From contig NZ_QVLT01000008.1 of NCBI RefSeq assembly GCF_003417065.2, forward strand, positions 62,001 to 126,000: 64,000 bases of DNA, given 5' to 3'. How positions within the stretch are numbered: the stretch's first letter is position 1; the number at the start of each line of letters is the position of its first letter. The stretch comes from Hymenobacter lapidiphilus. Its GTDB lineage: Bacteria > Bacteroidota > Bacteroidia > Cytophagales > Hymenobacteraceae. The notes below the pieces were generated by a model. The model was not told the origin of the DNA. It ran no database searches and saw nothing but the letters and a program-made list of their open reading frames with translations. The translations under genes and the position numbers were made by a program. Shown piece after piece: positions 8,949-17,634 of the stretch.

Positions 8949-9707
8949 ATGAAGCGCGACGCCAAGAATCTGCTTATTGCCACCATATGCCTGCTACTGC
9001 TGCTGGGGCTGGGGGCATTTGCGGCCGTGCGGCAGGCCAACCGCAAGGTAGGGGGCGTCATTGTGTCGGTCAGCAACGAGTTCAACAACTTTTTCATCGG
9101 CCAGCGCGAAGTAACCGGCCTGCTGACCCGACAGGGCCGCGACCGGCTGGAGGGCTCCGCGCCCTCCGACATCGACCTGAAGGCCCTCGAAGCGCGCCTC
9201 AAGGCCCACAGCTTCGTGAAGGAGGCCCAGGTGTACCGCGACTTGGCCGGCAACCTGCACGCCGACGTGCGCCAGAGCCGCCCTATTGCCCGCCTCGTGC
9301 ACGCCGACTCGCGTCAGGACAGCTACCTCGATGCCGACGGGCGCCGCCTGCCGCTTTCCTCGCTGTTCACGGCCCGGGTAGTGCCCATCTCGCGGACTGG
9401 CGGCGTACCGCTGGCCGCCTCCTTCTTTCAGGACAGCAGCGGCACACGTTACCTCAAGTTTCTGCGTTACATCGACGAAAAACCGTTCTGGCGCGCGCAG
9501 GTCGCCGAAATATTTGTGGCGCCTAATGGAAAGATTTCATTCACCCAACAGGTAGGTGACCAGCGGGTCGAATTTGGCTTTCCTGATAATATTTCTGAAA
9601 AATTCGCGAAACTGATGGTATTTTACCGTCAAATTCCGCCGGTGCTTGGCTGGGACACGTACCACCGCGTCAACGTCGAATTCAAGGATCAAATCATCTG
9701 CGAATAA
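8949..9707 (+). CDS. ftsQ: Cell division protein FtsQ
   Basis: 252 residues. One N-terminal transmembrane helix (residues about 8-26, LLIATICLLLLLGLGAFAAV) and a periplasmic POTRA-like region with LKALEARLKAHSFVKEAQVYRDLAGNLHADV, the usual 'x-V-x-x-A-x-V-x-R' strand pattern of FtsQ/DivIB. FtsQ links the early Z-ring to the septal synthase. Sequence conservation is low in this family, so the call relies on topology, the POTRA signature and the position between murC and ftsA. There is no ddl gene between murC and ftsQ. Confidence 0.9.
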   Translation: MKRDAKNLLIATICLLLLLGLGAFAAVRQANRKVGGVIVSVSNEFNNFFIGQREVTGLLTRQGRDRLEGSAPSDIDLKALEARLKAHSFVKEAQVYRDLAGNLHADVRQSRPIARLVHADSRQDSYLDADGRRLPLSSLFTARVVPISRTGGVPLAASFFQDSSGTRYLKFLRYIDEKPFWRAQVAEIFVAPNGKISFTQQVGDQRVEFGFPDNISEKFAKLMVFYRQIPPVLGWDTYHRVNVEFKDQIICE

Positions 9708-9791
9708 AATTATCCGTCTAAAACGCTACCTTAAAGCGGATTAAACGCCCTTTCCCTGCCTGCACCTGCCAACCTCTCGCCCATCCTCCTC

Positions 9792-11171
9792 ATGCAACAC
9801 GATAAAATTGTAGTCGGCCTCGATATCGGTACCACCAAAATATGCGCCTTGGTGGGTCGCAAAAATGAATTTGGCAAGCTTGAAATTCTTGGTTTGGGCA
9901 AGGCCGTGTCGGAAGGCGTGGTGCGGGGAATTGTGTCGAATATCGACAAGACAGTAGACGCTATCAAGAAGGCCATCAAGCAGGCGGAGGAGCAGTCGGG
10001 CATCAACATCGGCGTGGTGAACGTGGGCATTGCGGGCCAGCACATCAAGAGCCTGCAGCACAACGGCAGCATCACGCGTGCCTCGGCCGAAACCGAAATA
10101 ACCCAGGCCGACGTGGAGCGCCTCACCAGCGACATGTACCGCCTCGTGACGCCCCCCGGCTCCCAGATCATCCACGTAATGCCCCAGGACTACAAGGTGG
10201 ATTACGAGGAGGGTATCTTGGACCCCGTGGGCATGTCGGGGGTGCGCTTGGAGGGCAATTTCCACATCATCACGGCGCAGAGCACGGCCATCAACAACGT
10301 GTATAAGTGCGTTACGAAGGCCGGGCTGGAGATTGACAACCTGATTCTGGAGCCGCTGGCTTCGAGCATGTCGGTGCTGAGCGATGAGGAGAAGGAGGCC
10401 GGCGTGGCCCTGGTTGACATTGGCGGCGGCACGACCGATCTGGCCATCTTCAAGGACGGCATCATCCGCCACGCGGCGGTGCTGCCCTTCGGCGGCAACA
10501 TCATCACTACCGACATCAAGCAGGGCTGCCAAGTGATGCAGAACCAGGCCGAGCAGCTTAAGGTGAAGTTCGGCAAGGCTATTGCCGAGGAAGCCTCGGA
10601 GTACGAAATCGTGAGCATCCCGGGCCTGCGCGACCGGGCCCCGAAGGAAATCAGCCTGAAAAACCTGGCCTACATTATTGAGGCCCGGATGGAGGAAATC
10701 GTGGAGCTGGTGTACGCCGAGATTCAGCGCCTGGGCTTCCAGGACAAGCTGGCGGCCGGCATCGTGATGACCGGCGGCGGCTCGCAGCTCCAGAATCTGG
10801 TGCAGCTGGCTGAGTACGTTACCGGTCTCGATACGCGCATCGGCTACCCCAACGAGCACTTGGGCAAGAGCAAGATTGAAGCCGTGAAGTCGCCCATGTA
10901 CGCCACCACGGTGGGCTTGGTGCTGGCCGGCTACCGTTCGCTCGACGACCGCCTGGCCCAGCGCGGCTACGAGGAGCCCGAGCAGGAGCAGAACTACTAC
11001 GTGCCCACGCCCGAAGCGCGCCCCGCAGTGGCGGCGCAAACTCCGGGTACTCCGGCCGCTCCGGCAGCCGAGAAGGCTGCCAAAAAGCCGGGCGCCGGTG
11101 ATTTTTTTCAACGGATTCTTAATCGCACGAAAGACCTGCTGATTAACGATTTCGACGACAAACAGTATTAA
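9792..11171 (+). CDS. ftsA: Cell division protein FtsA
   Basis: 459 residues, actin-like ATPase that tethers FtsZ to the membrane. The phosphate-1 motif VVGLDIGTTKICALVG is at the N terminus, phosphate-2 is VALVDIGGGTTDLAIF, and the adenosine motif is GIVMTGGGSQLQNL. The C terminus ends in FFQRILNRTKDLLINDF, which can form the amphipathic membrane-targeting helix, after an Ala/Pro-rich linker of about 50 residues. Directly upstream of ftsZ. Confidence 0.97.
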   Translation: MQHDKIVVGLDIGTTKICALVGRKNEFGKLEILGLGKAVSEGVVRGIVSNIDKTVDAIKKAIKQAEEQSGINIGVVNVGIAGQHIKSLQHNGSITRASAETEITQADVERLTSDMYRLVTPPGSQIIHVMPQDYKVDYEEGILDPVGMSGVRLEGNFHIITAQSTAINNVYKCVTKAGLEIDNLILEPLASSMSVLSDEEKEAGVALVDIGGGTTDLAIFKDGIIRHAAVLPFGGNIITTDIKQGCQVMQNQAEQLKVKFGKAIAEEASEYEIVSIPGLRDRAPKEISLKNLAYIIEARMEEIVELVYAEIQRLGFQDKLAAGIVMTGGGSQLQNLVQLAEYVTGLDTRIGYPNEHLGKSKIEAVKSPMYATTVGLVLAGYRSLDDRLAQRGYEEPEQEQNYYVPTPEARPAVAAQTPGTPAAPAAEKAAKKPGAGDFFQRILNRTKDLLINDFDDKQY

Positions 11172-11276
11172 TGTCAATTGAAAATTAAGAGTTAGAAGTT
11201 AGGAGTTGTTGTTCTGCCAAGACCGTCAATTTTTAATTTTTAATTTTTGGCTTTTAATTCCTAATTGACCCTACGC
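11172..11276. repeat. AT-rich tandem-like spacer between ftsA and ftsZ
   Basis: The spacer contains TTTTTAATTTTTAATTTTTGG and an inverted counterpart AATTGAAAATTAAGAG near its left end, with CAATT/AATTG words at both sides. It is sharply more AT-rich than its neighbours. Similar CAATTAAAAATT sequence occurs in frame inside murC. Confidence 0.5.
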
Positions 11277-12761
11277 ATGAATTATACCTTCGACATTCAG
11301 CCGCAATCGACCTCCATCATCAAAGTGATTGGTGTGGGGGGCGGCGGTTCCAATGCGGTCAAACACATGTATGCCCAGGGCATAAAAGACGTGGAGTTTG
11401 TTATCTGCAATACCGATAAGCAGGCTCTGGCATCGTCGCCCGTACCCAACCGCATGCAAATCGGCATCGACCTGACCGAAGGGCTGGGGGCGGGGGCGAA
11501 CCCCGAGCGGGGCAAACAGGCTGCTATCGAGAGCCGTGAACAGATTCGGGAGCTGCTGAGCAATGGTACCCGCATGGTGTTCATTACGGCAGGCATGGGC
11601 GGTGGCACCGGTACCGGGGCCGCGCCGGTAATTGCCAAGGTGGCCAAGGAGCTGGGCATTCTGACAGTAGGTATCGTAACGGCCCCGTTTCTGTTTGAGG
11701 GCCGCAAGAAGCGCCAGCAGGCCGAGCAGGGCATTAAGGAGTTGAGCGAAGATTGCGACACGGTACTGGTAATTCTCAACGACAAGATCCGCGAGATGTA
11801 CGGCAACCTGCCCCTGAGCGCGGCCTTCGCCAAGGCCGATACCGTGCTGACGACGGCGGCCAAGTCGATTGCCGAGATTATCACGGTGACTTCGGACGTG
11901 AACGTGGACTTCGAAGACGTGAAAACGGTGATGAAGGACTCGGGCGCGGCCGTAATGGGCAGCAGCGTAACGGAGGGCGAGAACCGCGCTGCCCGTGCCG
12001 CCGAAGAGGCCCTGGCTTCGCCGTTGCTCAACAACACCGACATCCACGGTGCCCAGCGCATCCTGCTCAGCATCATGTCGGGTGACCAGGCTGAGCTGGA
12101 GATGGACGAGCTGACCGAAATCACGGAGTACATCCAGGAGAAGGCCGGGCAGAACGCCGAGGTTATTTTCGGCCACGGCATCGACCCTTCGCTGGGCCAG
12201 AGTATCCGCGTAACCGTCATTGCCACCGGCTTCGCCCGCGACGCCCACAACATTACGGCCGTAGTGCCCCGCGACGATGCCCGCGCCGACCCCAAGACCG
12301 GGCCGGACCGGCAGGATGAGGAGCCTGCTGCGGCCGCGCCGTTTGTGCCTACGTTTGGCAGCCCCGCGCCCGTCGAGCCCCCGGTAGTAGTCCGCGACCT
12401 CGATACCACGCCCCCGCAGCACAGCACCGCGCCGGTTTCGGCGCCCTCTATGCCCGCGCCCGAGCCACAACTGCAGTACCAGTATCCGCCGCAGACGCCT
12501 GTGGCTACCCTGCAGCACAGCATACCCCGGCCCTCACTGGAAGCCCGGGCCGAAGACCGACGCCAGCGCCTGCAGGCTCTGAGCAACGGCCTGACCAATG
12601 ACGCGCTGAAAGATCAGCTGGAAACCCCCGCGTACCTGCGCCGACAGGTGAAGCTGGAAAACGTGGTGCCTTCTTCGGAGCAGAACGTGAGCCGCTTTAA
12701 CCTGTCTGACGATAACGAGCTGCTGGGTGATAACCGCTTCCTGCACGACAACGTGGATTAA
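11277..12761 (+). CDS. ftsZ: Cell division GTPase FtsZ
   Basis: 494 residues; tubulin-like GTPase forming the Z-ring. Nucleotide motifs GVGGGGSNAVKHM near residue 22 and the tubulin signature GMGGGTGTGAAPVIA are intact, as is the T7-region loop. A Pro/Ala-rich linker of more than 100 residues (about 345-450) precedes a conserved tail PAYLRRQVKLENVVPSS and a final acidic stretch, as in other Bacteroidota FtsZ. ATG 11277 (MNYTFDIQPQ) is chosen over a TTG at 11265. Last gene of the cluster; a hairpin follows. Confidence 0.97.
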   Translation: MNYTFDIQPQSTSIIKVIGVGGGGSNAVKHMYAQGIKDVEFVICNTDKQALASSPVPNRMQIGIDLTEGLGAGANPERGKQAAIESREQIRELLSNGTRMVFITAGMGGGTGTGAAPVIAKVAKELGILTVGIVTAPFLFEGRKKRQQAEQGIKELSEDCDTVLVILNDKIREMYGNLPLSAAFAKADTVLTTAAKSIAEIITVTSDVNVDFEDVKTVMKDSGAAVMGSSVTEGENRAARAAEEALASPLLNNTDIHGAQRILLSIMSGDQAELEMDELTEITEYIQEKAGQNAEVIFGHGIDPSLGQSIRVTVIATGFARDAHNITAVVPRDDARADPKTGPDRQDEEPAAAAPFVPTFGSPAPVEPPVVVRDLDTTPPQHSTAPVSAPSMPAPEPQLQYQYPPQTPVATLQHSIPRPSLEARAEDRRQRLQALSNGLTNDALKDQLETPAYLRRQVKLENVVPSSEQNVSRFNLSDDNELLGDNRFLHDNVD

Positions 12762-12775
12762 TCGGCAGACTTAGC

Positions 12776-12830
12776 AGCCTACAAAGCAAGAGGCCGCCCC
12801 GAGGAATTCGGGGTGCTCTCTTTGTAGGCT
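12776..12830. terminator. Bidirectional hairpin after ftsZ
   Basis: AGCCTACAAAG (12776-12786) pairs perfectly with CTTTGTAGGCT (12820-12830), with an inner CCCCGAGGAATTCGGGG hairpin. It lies between convergent ftsZ and the small - strand lipoprotein, so it can end both transcripts. Confidence 0.7.
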
Positions 12831-12835
12831 GGCTT

Positions 12836-13000
12836 CTATCGTAACGAATCTGTCCGCGTGGGCTGGGCCGAATCGGCCGGGAATTTGCCGGGGTGCATCA
12901 TTTCGCGTTCGGGGGCAAGCTGGCTGTTTTTGCCCCGCCGGGGCGTGAGCGTACAGGCGCTCAGCAAGGCTAAACCAGAAAGCAACAGTATATATTTCAT
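12836..13000 (-). CDS. Small lipoprotein (54 residues)
   Basis: An ATG at 13000 (reverse strand) opens a 54-codon frame ending with TAG at 12836-12838. The protein starts MKYILLLSGLALLSACTLTP: a Lys, a hydrophobic core and the lipobox LLSAC with the acylated cysteine at residue 16. The mature part is short, Pro/Arg-rich and hydrophilic. No family recognised. It converges on ftsZ and shares its hairpin. The signal peptide and neat fit to the gap make it likely real; an overlapping + strand frame (12858-13145) has no such features. Confidence 0.65.
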   Translation of the reverse strand: MKYILLLSGLALLSACTLTPRRGKNSQLAPEREMMHPGKFPADSAQPTRTDSLR

Positions 13001-13130
13001 CGGCAGAATACAGTTGAACGAAACAGCGCTTACGCAGATAGCCGGCTTTCAGCCATCAGTTGGTTCGTCAACGGCATCGGCCCCGCCGTATTGTGCCTGC
13101 CTTGGCCGCTTTCTGCTACCGTCAGGTTGC

Positions 13131-13658
13131 CTAAAACTTCATTAAGTGCGTTATCTGCTCGCGCAGCAGCAGCTGGTAGAGGGGTTCCGTCAGTTGGCCG
13201 TCATCGTTCAGGTGCTTATCGATGAAGGGGAGGCGCACACGTTGGGGGAGTACAGCCGTTCCCAGATACATGAGTATATCGGTGAGGTGGTTGAGCGGTA
13301 GCAGGCCGCCCTGTCCGCCACTGCTTAGTCCTACCAGCGCCGCCTTTTTGTTGCTTAGCGCCGACGGATAGGGCAGACCATCGATAAAGGCCTTCAGCAC
13401 ACCCGGAAACGAGCAATTATATTCGGGAACAATAAACACCAGTTTGTCGGCGGCACTAGCCTGCTTAGCCAGGCGATTGAAGCCATCATGGCTGCCGGCA
13501 TTATCATAGAGCGCCGAAAATGTGAAATCGGCTGGTAGCTCCAGCAAGTCCAGAATAGAGGCCTCGACCTCGTGCTCAGCCAGCAGGCGGGCGTACAAAT
13601 CGGCTAGGCGGCGGGCGCGGGAATTGGGGCGGTTGGTGCCAACAACAATTGTGAGCAT
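13131..13658 (-). CDS. NADPH-dependent FMN reductase family protein
   Basis: 175 residues. Flavodoxin-like fold: TIVVGTNRPNSRARRLADLY at the N terminus matches the FMN-phosphate loop G-T-x-R-x-x-S, and VPEYNCSFPGVLKAFIDGLP and LVGLSSGGQGG match the other FMN-contact loops of the NAD(P)H-dependent FMN reductase/azoreductase family. Predicted cytosolic quinone or flavin reductase; the substrate cannot be told. Start ATG 13658 gives MLTIVVGTN; the longer frame to 13712 overlaps the sdh terminator. Downstream of sdhB on the same strand but separated by that terminator. Confidence 0.85.
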   Translation of the reverse strand: MLTIVVGTNRPNSRARRLADLYARLLAEHEVEASILDLLELPADFTFSALYDNAGSHDGFNRLAKQASAADKLVFIVPEYNCSFPGVLKAFIDGLPYPSALSNKKAALVGLSSGGQGGLLPLNHLTDILMYLGTAVLPQRVRLPFIDKHLNDDGQLTEPLYQLLLREQITHLMKF

Positions 13659-13712
13659 TCGATGAGTCAAAAATAAGGCGAAAGGCAAAGATAGCGGCCG
13701 TCTTTTGGCCAC

Positions 13713-13746
13713 AAAAAAGGCGAAACGGGAGCCCGTTTCGCCTTTT
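13713..13746 (-). terminator. Rho-independent terminator of the sdhCAB operon
   Basis: Perfect 15-bp arms 13715-13729 and 13732-13746; on the - strand the stem ends in a run of T. It lies 32 bases after the sdhB stop. Confidence 0.85.
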
Positions 13747-13777
13747 CAGGGAATCCTGACAGGATAACCGCCGAAGC

Positions 13778-14563
13778 TTACGCCAGGTTATTAGAAGTAG
13801 CCTTGGCCGATAGGAATTCTTGGTTGAGAATGGCAATGTTTTCGAGCGAGATACCCACCGGGCACTCGGCGGCACAGGAGCCGATGTTGGTGCAGGCGCC
13901 GAAGCCTTCCAAATCCATCTGGGCAACCATGTTCTCAACACGAGTCTTGCGCTCCACATGGCCCTGGGGCAGCAGCGCGAGCTGGCTCACTTTTGCCGAC
14001 ACGAACAACATGGCCGAAGCGTTTTTGCAGGCTGCCACGCAGGCACCACAACCGATGCAGGTTGCAGCCTCAAAAGCGCGGTCAGCAATATCCTTCGGAA
14101 TTGGGATTTCGTTGGCGTCGGGCGTACCACCAGTGTTGATGCTCACATAGCCCCCCGCCTGAATGATGCGGTCGAAGGCCGAGCGGTCTACACTCAGGTC
14201 TTTGTTGATGGGGAATGCCGCTGCGCGCCAGGGCTCGATGGTAATAGTGTCACCATCGGAGAACTTGCGCATGTGCAACTGGCAGGTGGTCGTACCTTGC
14301 TCAGGACCGTGGGCCCGGCCATTGATGAACAGGTTGCACGAGCCACAAATGCCCTCACGGCAGTCGTGGTCGAAGGCTACCGGCTCCTGGCCCTGGCGCA
14401 GCAGGTCCTCATTAAGCACATCGAGCATTTCCAGGAACGACATGTCGGGCGAGATGTCCTTTACCTTGTAATCGACGATGCCACCCTCGCTGACACGGTT
14501 TTTCTGCCGCCACACCTTCAGGGTGAGGTTCATTGGTTTGGCGTTGGGGTTACTTCCGGCCAT
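13778..14563 (-). CDS. sdhB: Succinate dehydrogenase iron-sulfur subunit SdhB
   Basis: 261 residues. Carries the three clusters that pass electrons from FAD to the membrane subunit: [2Fe-2S] cysteines at C68, C73, C76 and C94; the ferredoxin-like set C169, C172, C175, C179; and C224, C230, C234 for the remaining cluster. The extended N terminus and overall form match the Bacteroidota succinate:menaquinone reductase / fumarate reductase group, so direction in vivo is not settled by sequence. Third gene of sdhCAB, about 100 bases after sdhA. Confidence 0.96.
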   Translation of the reverse strand: MAGSNPNAKPMNLTLKVWRQKNRVSEGGIVDYKVKDISPDMSFLEMLDVLNEDLLRQGQEPVAFDHDCREGICGSCNLFINGRAHGPEQGTTTCQLHMRKFSDGDTITIEPWRAAAFPINKDLSVDRSAFDRIIQAGGYVSINTGGTPDANEIPIPKDIADRAFEAATCIGCGACVAACKNASAMLFVSAKVSQLALLPQGHVERKTRVENMVAQMDLEGFGACTNIGSCAAECPVGISLENIAILNQEFLSAKATSNNLA

Positions 14564-14574
14564 TGTTTTATTTG

Positions 14575-14660
14575 CTTCAAGCTTTCAGCAACAAGCTGCA
14601 AGCTTTTCAATTAGAAATTAAGACTACCGAACTGACCTTGCAGCTTGCGGCTTATAGCTG
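14575..14660. repeat. AAGCTGCAAGCT-type repeats between sdhA and sdhB
   Basis: The gap contains CAAGCTTTCAGCAACAAGCTGCAAGC and an inverted set GCAGCTTGCGGCTTATAGC. The same words recur near 34.60 kb and inside the TonB receptor gene at about 47.77 kb. It may form a hairpin modulating sdhB expression. Confidence 0.45.
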
Positions 14661-14665
14661 GCAGC

Positions 14666-16600
14666 TTACTTGTAGCTGCGCTGGGTGAGTTTCACGTTTT
14701 CGAACGTCAACTCCTCCTTATTCAGCTTTTCGGGCTGGTTGTCGCCCATGTACTCCCAAGCGGCCACGTAGGCGTAGTCGTCGTCGTTACGCAGCGCCTC
14801 GCCCTCGGGGGTCTGGTACTCCTCGCGGAAGTGACCACCGCAGCTTTCGTTGCGGTCCAGCGCATCATCCACCATCAGCTCGCCCAACTCCAGGAAGTCG
14901 GCCACGCGGCCGGCCTTCTCCAGGGCCTGGTTCATTTCGGTTTCGGTACCGGCCAGCTTCAGGTCGCTCCAGAACTCCTGGCGCAACTTAGCAATTTCCT
15001 GCTTGGCGAAACGCAGGCCCTCGGCATTGCGCGACATGCCGCAGTACTCCCACATCAGGTTGCCGAGCTTCTTATGGAAGTCGTCGGGAGTGCGGGTACC
15101 GTTGATGGACATCATCTGCTGCACGCGGGCCTGCACAGCGGCCGTAGCCTCGGCAAAGGCGGGGTCTTCGGTCGTTACAGGCTTGGGCGGCGTAGATGCC
15201 AGGTAATCGCCAATAGTGTAGGGAATCACGAAATACCCGTCGGCTAGGCCCTGCATGAGGGCCGAAGCACCAAGGCGGTTGGCACCGTGGTCGGAGAAGT
15301 TGCACTCGCCGGTAGCGTAGAGGCCCTTCACCGTGGTCTGCAGGTTGTAGTCAACCCAGAGGCCACCCATAGTGTAGTGAACGGCCGGGTAAATGCGCAT
15401 GGGCCGCTCGTAGGGGTTTTCGCCGGTGATTTTGGCGTACATATCGAACAGGTTGCCGTACTTCTGGCTCACTGCCTCGGCCGAGGTGCGCTTGATAACG
15501 TCCGCGAAGTCGAGGTACACGGCCAGGCCGGTTGAGCCTACGCCCTTGCCCTCGTCGCACATCTGCTTGGCATTGCGCGAAGCCACGTCGCGGGGCACCA
15601 GGTTACCGAAAGCCGGGTACTTGCGCTCCAGGAAGTAGTCACGGTCGTCCTCCTGAATATCGTTTACATCGATTTCGCCCTTGCGCAGACGCTCGGCCGT
15701 TTCCTTGGTAGCCGGTACCCATACGCGGCCGTCGTTACGCAACGACTCCGACATCAGCGTCAACTTCGACTGATAGTCGCCCGACACGGGAATGCAGGTG
15801 GGGTGAATCTGGGTGAAGCAGGGGTTGGCGAAGTACGCGCCCTTTTTGTGGGCCCGCCACGCGGCGGTGGCGTTGCAGTACATGGCGTTGGTGCTCAGGA
15901 AGAACACGTTGCCGTAGCCGCCAGTGGCCAATACTACCGCGTGGGCCGCGTGCTGTTCGATTTCGCCGGTGAGCAGATTGCGGGTGATGATGCCGCGGGC
16001 CTGCCCGTCCACCGTCACCAGGTCCAGCATTTCGGAGCGGGTGTACAGTTTCACCTTACCATAGGCAACCTGCCGCGAAAGGGCCGAGTAGGCACCCAGC
16101 AACAGCTGCTGACCGGTTTGGCCACGAGCGTAGAACGTACGGCTTACCTGGGCACCACCGAACGAGCGGTTAGCCAGCAGCCCACCGTATTCGCGGGCGA
16201 AGGGTACGCCCTGGGCCACACATTGGTCGATGATGTTGACCGATACCTGGGCCAGGCGGTACACGTTGGCCTCGCGGGAGCGGTAGTCGCCGCCCTTCAC
16301 AGTATCGTAGAATAGGCGGTAGATGGAGTCGCCGTCGTTCTGGTAGTTCTTGGCGGCATTGATACCGCCCTGAGCCGCAATGGAGTGGGCCCGGCGGGGA
16401 GAATCGTGGTAGGTGAAAGCCTTCACGTTGTAGCCCAGCTCGGCCAGGGAGGCCGCGGCCGAAGCACCAGCCAAGCCGGTGCCCACTACGATGATGTCAT
16501 ACTTCCGCTTGTTGGAAGGGTTGACGAGCTTGACGTTGAACTTATGCTTCTCCCACTTCTCGGCTATCGGGCCTTCGGGAAGTTTGGAATCAAGTACCAT
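14666..16600 (-). CDS. sdhA: Succinate dehydrogenase flavoprotein subunit SdhA
   Basis: 644 residues. FAD-linked catalytic subunit oxidising succinate to fumarate in the TCA cycle. The dinucleotide motif [22 protein letters not shown] lies near residue 35, [15 protein letters not shown] matches the FAD-linking histidine region, and [20 protein letters not shown] plus [11 protein letters not shown] are active-site segments. Length and the early insertions match the Bacteroidota/epsilon type (frdA-like) enzymes. Between sdhC and sdhB in one - strand operon. Confidence 0.96.
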   Translation of the reverse strand: MVLDSKLPEGPIAEKWEKHKFNVKLVNPSNKRKYDIIVVGTGLAGASAAASLAELGYNVKAFTYHDSPRRAHSIAAQGGINAAKNYQNDGDSIYRLFYDTVKGGDYRSREANVYRLAQVSVNIIDQCVAQGVPFAREYGGLLANRSFGGAQVSRTFYARGQTGQQLLLGAYSALSRQVAYGKVKLYTRSEMLDLVTVDGQARGIITRNLLTGEIEQHAAHAVVLATGGYGNVFFLSTNAMYCNATAAWRAHKKGAYFANPCFTQIHPTCIPVSGDYQSKLTLMSESLRNDGRVWVPATKETAERLRKGEIDVNDIQEDDRDYFLERKYPAFGNLVPRDVASRNAKQMCDEGKGVGSTGLAVYLDFADVIKRTSAEAVSQKYGNLFDMYAKITGENPYERPMRIYPAVHYTMGGLWVDYNLQTTVKGLYATGECNFSDHGANRLGASALMQGLADGYFVIPYTIGDYLASTPPKPVTTEDPAFAEATAAVQARVQQMMSINGTRTPDDFHKKLGNLMWEYCGMSRNAEGLRFAKQEIAKLRQEFWSDLKLAGTETEMNQALEKAGRVADFLELGELMVDDALDRNESCGGHFREEYQTPEGEALRNDDDYAYVAAWEYMGDNQPEKLNKEELTFENVKLTQRSYK

Positions 16601-16626
16601 AAAGGGCAGAATAAGAAGGTGGGAAA

Positions 16627-17397
16627 TTAGCGCAATACGGCTGGTTCCTCGGTCAGCGACTGCTCAACGGTCTGGCCGGTGGCAGGGCGGGGCTGGTACT
16701 GATCATCGAAGAACATGACGATCGGAACAAGAGCAAACAGAACCGAAATCACTACTGAGAAAGCGTAACCCGTGTAGTAAACAGCAGGTGTGTATTTAGG
16801 ATGCTTAAGGCCCAGCGTCTGGAAGCCGCTGCGGAAGCCGTGCCAGAGGTGGTAGCCGAGGGCAATCTGAGCAACTGCATAAAGGGCTACGTACCACGGA
16901 ATTTTGAACGAGGCGGCGGCTACCGAATACAGGTCGCCGACCGGGTGGTCCATGTTGGGGACCTTCACCATTGCCAGGCCGCCAAAGGCGTCGAAGCGGG
17001 AGCGTACCCAGAAATTCATCAGGTGGATAATGAGGAAGATGAGCAGCAGCGTACCCAACAAGGCCATGTTGCGCGAAGACCATTGCGAGTTCTGCTCGGA
17101 ATGATTGACCACGTAACCCTGGGCACCGCGGGCCTTTTTGTTGTGGTAAGCCAAGGCCAAGCCCTGGTAGATGTGCACGGCAAAGCCCAACATGAGCACG
17201 ATTTCCATGAACCGGATAACGGGGTTGGTGCCCATGAACTCGGCCCAGAAATTGAAGCTGGCCCCACCATCGTGGCGTAGTAGCTGCAGGTTAATCAGAA
17301 GATGCACCACCAGAAACGAGCACAGAAACAAACCTGTGGTGGCCATAACAATTTTGCGGCCGATGCTGCTGGTGAGGGTTTTGGAAATCCAACTCAT
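16627..17397 (-). CDS. sdhC: Succinate dehydrogenase cytochrome b subunit SdhC
   Basis: 256 residues with five predicted membrane helices. Single large membrane anchor as in B-type complexes that bind two hemes and reduce menaquinone. The N terminus reads [16 protein letters not shown] with [28 protein letters not shown] supplies a heme-ligand histidine, and IIHLMNFWV and [12 protein letters not shown] supply others. First gene of sdhCAB; promoter elements lie upstream. Confidence 0.93.
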   Translation of the reverse strand: MSWISKTLTSSIGRKIVMATTGLFLCSFLVVHLLINLQLLRHDGGASFNFWAEFMGTNPVIRFMEIVLMLGFAVHIYQGLALAYHNKKARGAQGYVVNHSEQNSQWSSRNMALLGTLLLIFLIIHLMNFWVRSRFDAFGGLAMVKVPNMDHPVGDLYSVAAASFKIPWYVALYAVAQIALGYHLWHGFRSGFQTLGLKHPKYTPAVYYTGYAFSVVISVLFALVPIVMFFDDQYQPRPATGQTVEQSLTEEPAVLR

Positions 17398-17439
17398 AGA
17401 GAGCTACTAAGTAGGGGTGGGGAAGTCGATTATAACGGT

Positions 17440-17470
17440 CAAAGTTAAGTGCCCGGCTAGTAGGAAACAA
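17440..17470 (-). promoter_or_regulatory. Promoter of sdhCAB
   Basis: On the - strand TAACTTTG (17447-17440) fits TAnnTTTG and a TTG (17470-17468) stands 20 bases upstream, near the usual 19. It lies about 43 bases before the sdhC start. Confidence 0.6.
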
Positions 17471-17634
17471 TCTGAATAAAGGCCGCGGTCCGGCCGGAAT
17501 CAAATGAAAGCCAACTCCGTTAGTATCTTGCTTCGGTCTAACAACCTGCGCCGCCCGACTTTTGTTAGGTTTCCGCCGGGTTTTTCCGGACCTTACTTCC
17601 AGCAGTTTCTCTGCCCGTTTAGTTGCCTGATTCT

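Noticed and set aside
12858..13145. 95-codon + strand frame after ftsZ
   Set aside because: Overlaps the - strand lipoprotein frame, which has a clear signal peptide and lipobox; the + frame has no motif and crosses the ftsZ hairpin region.
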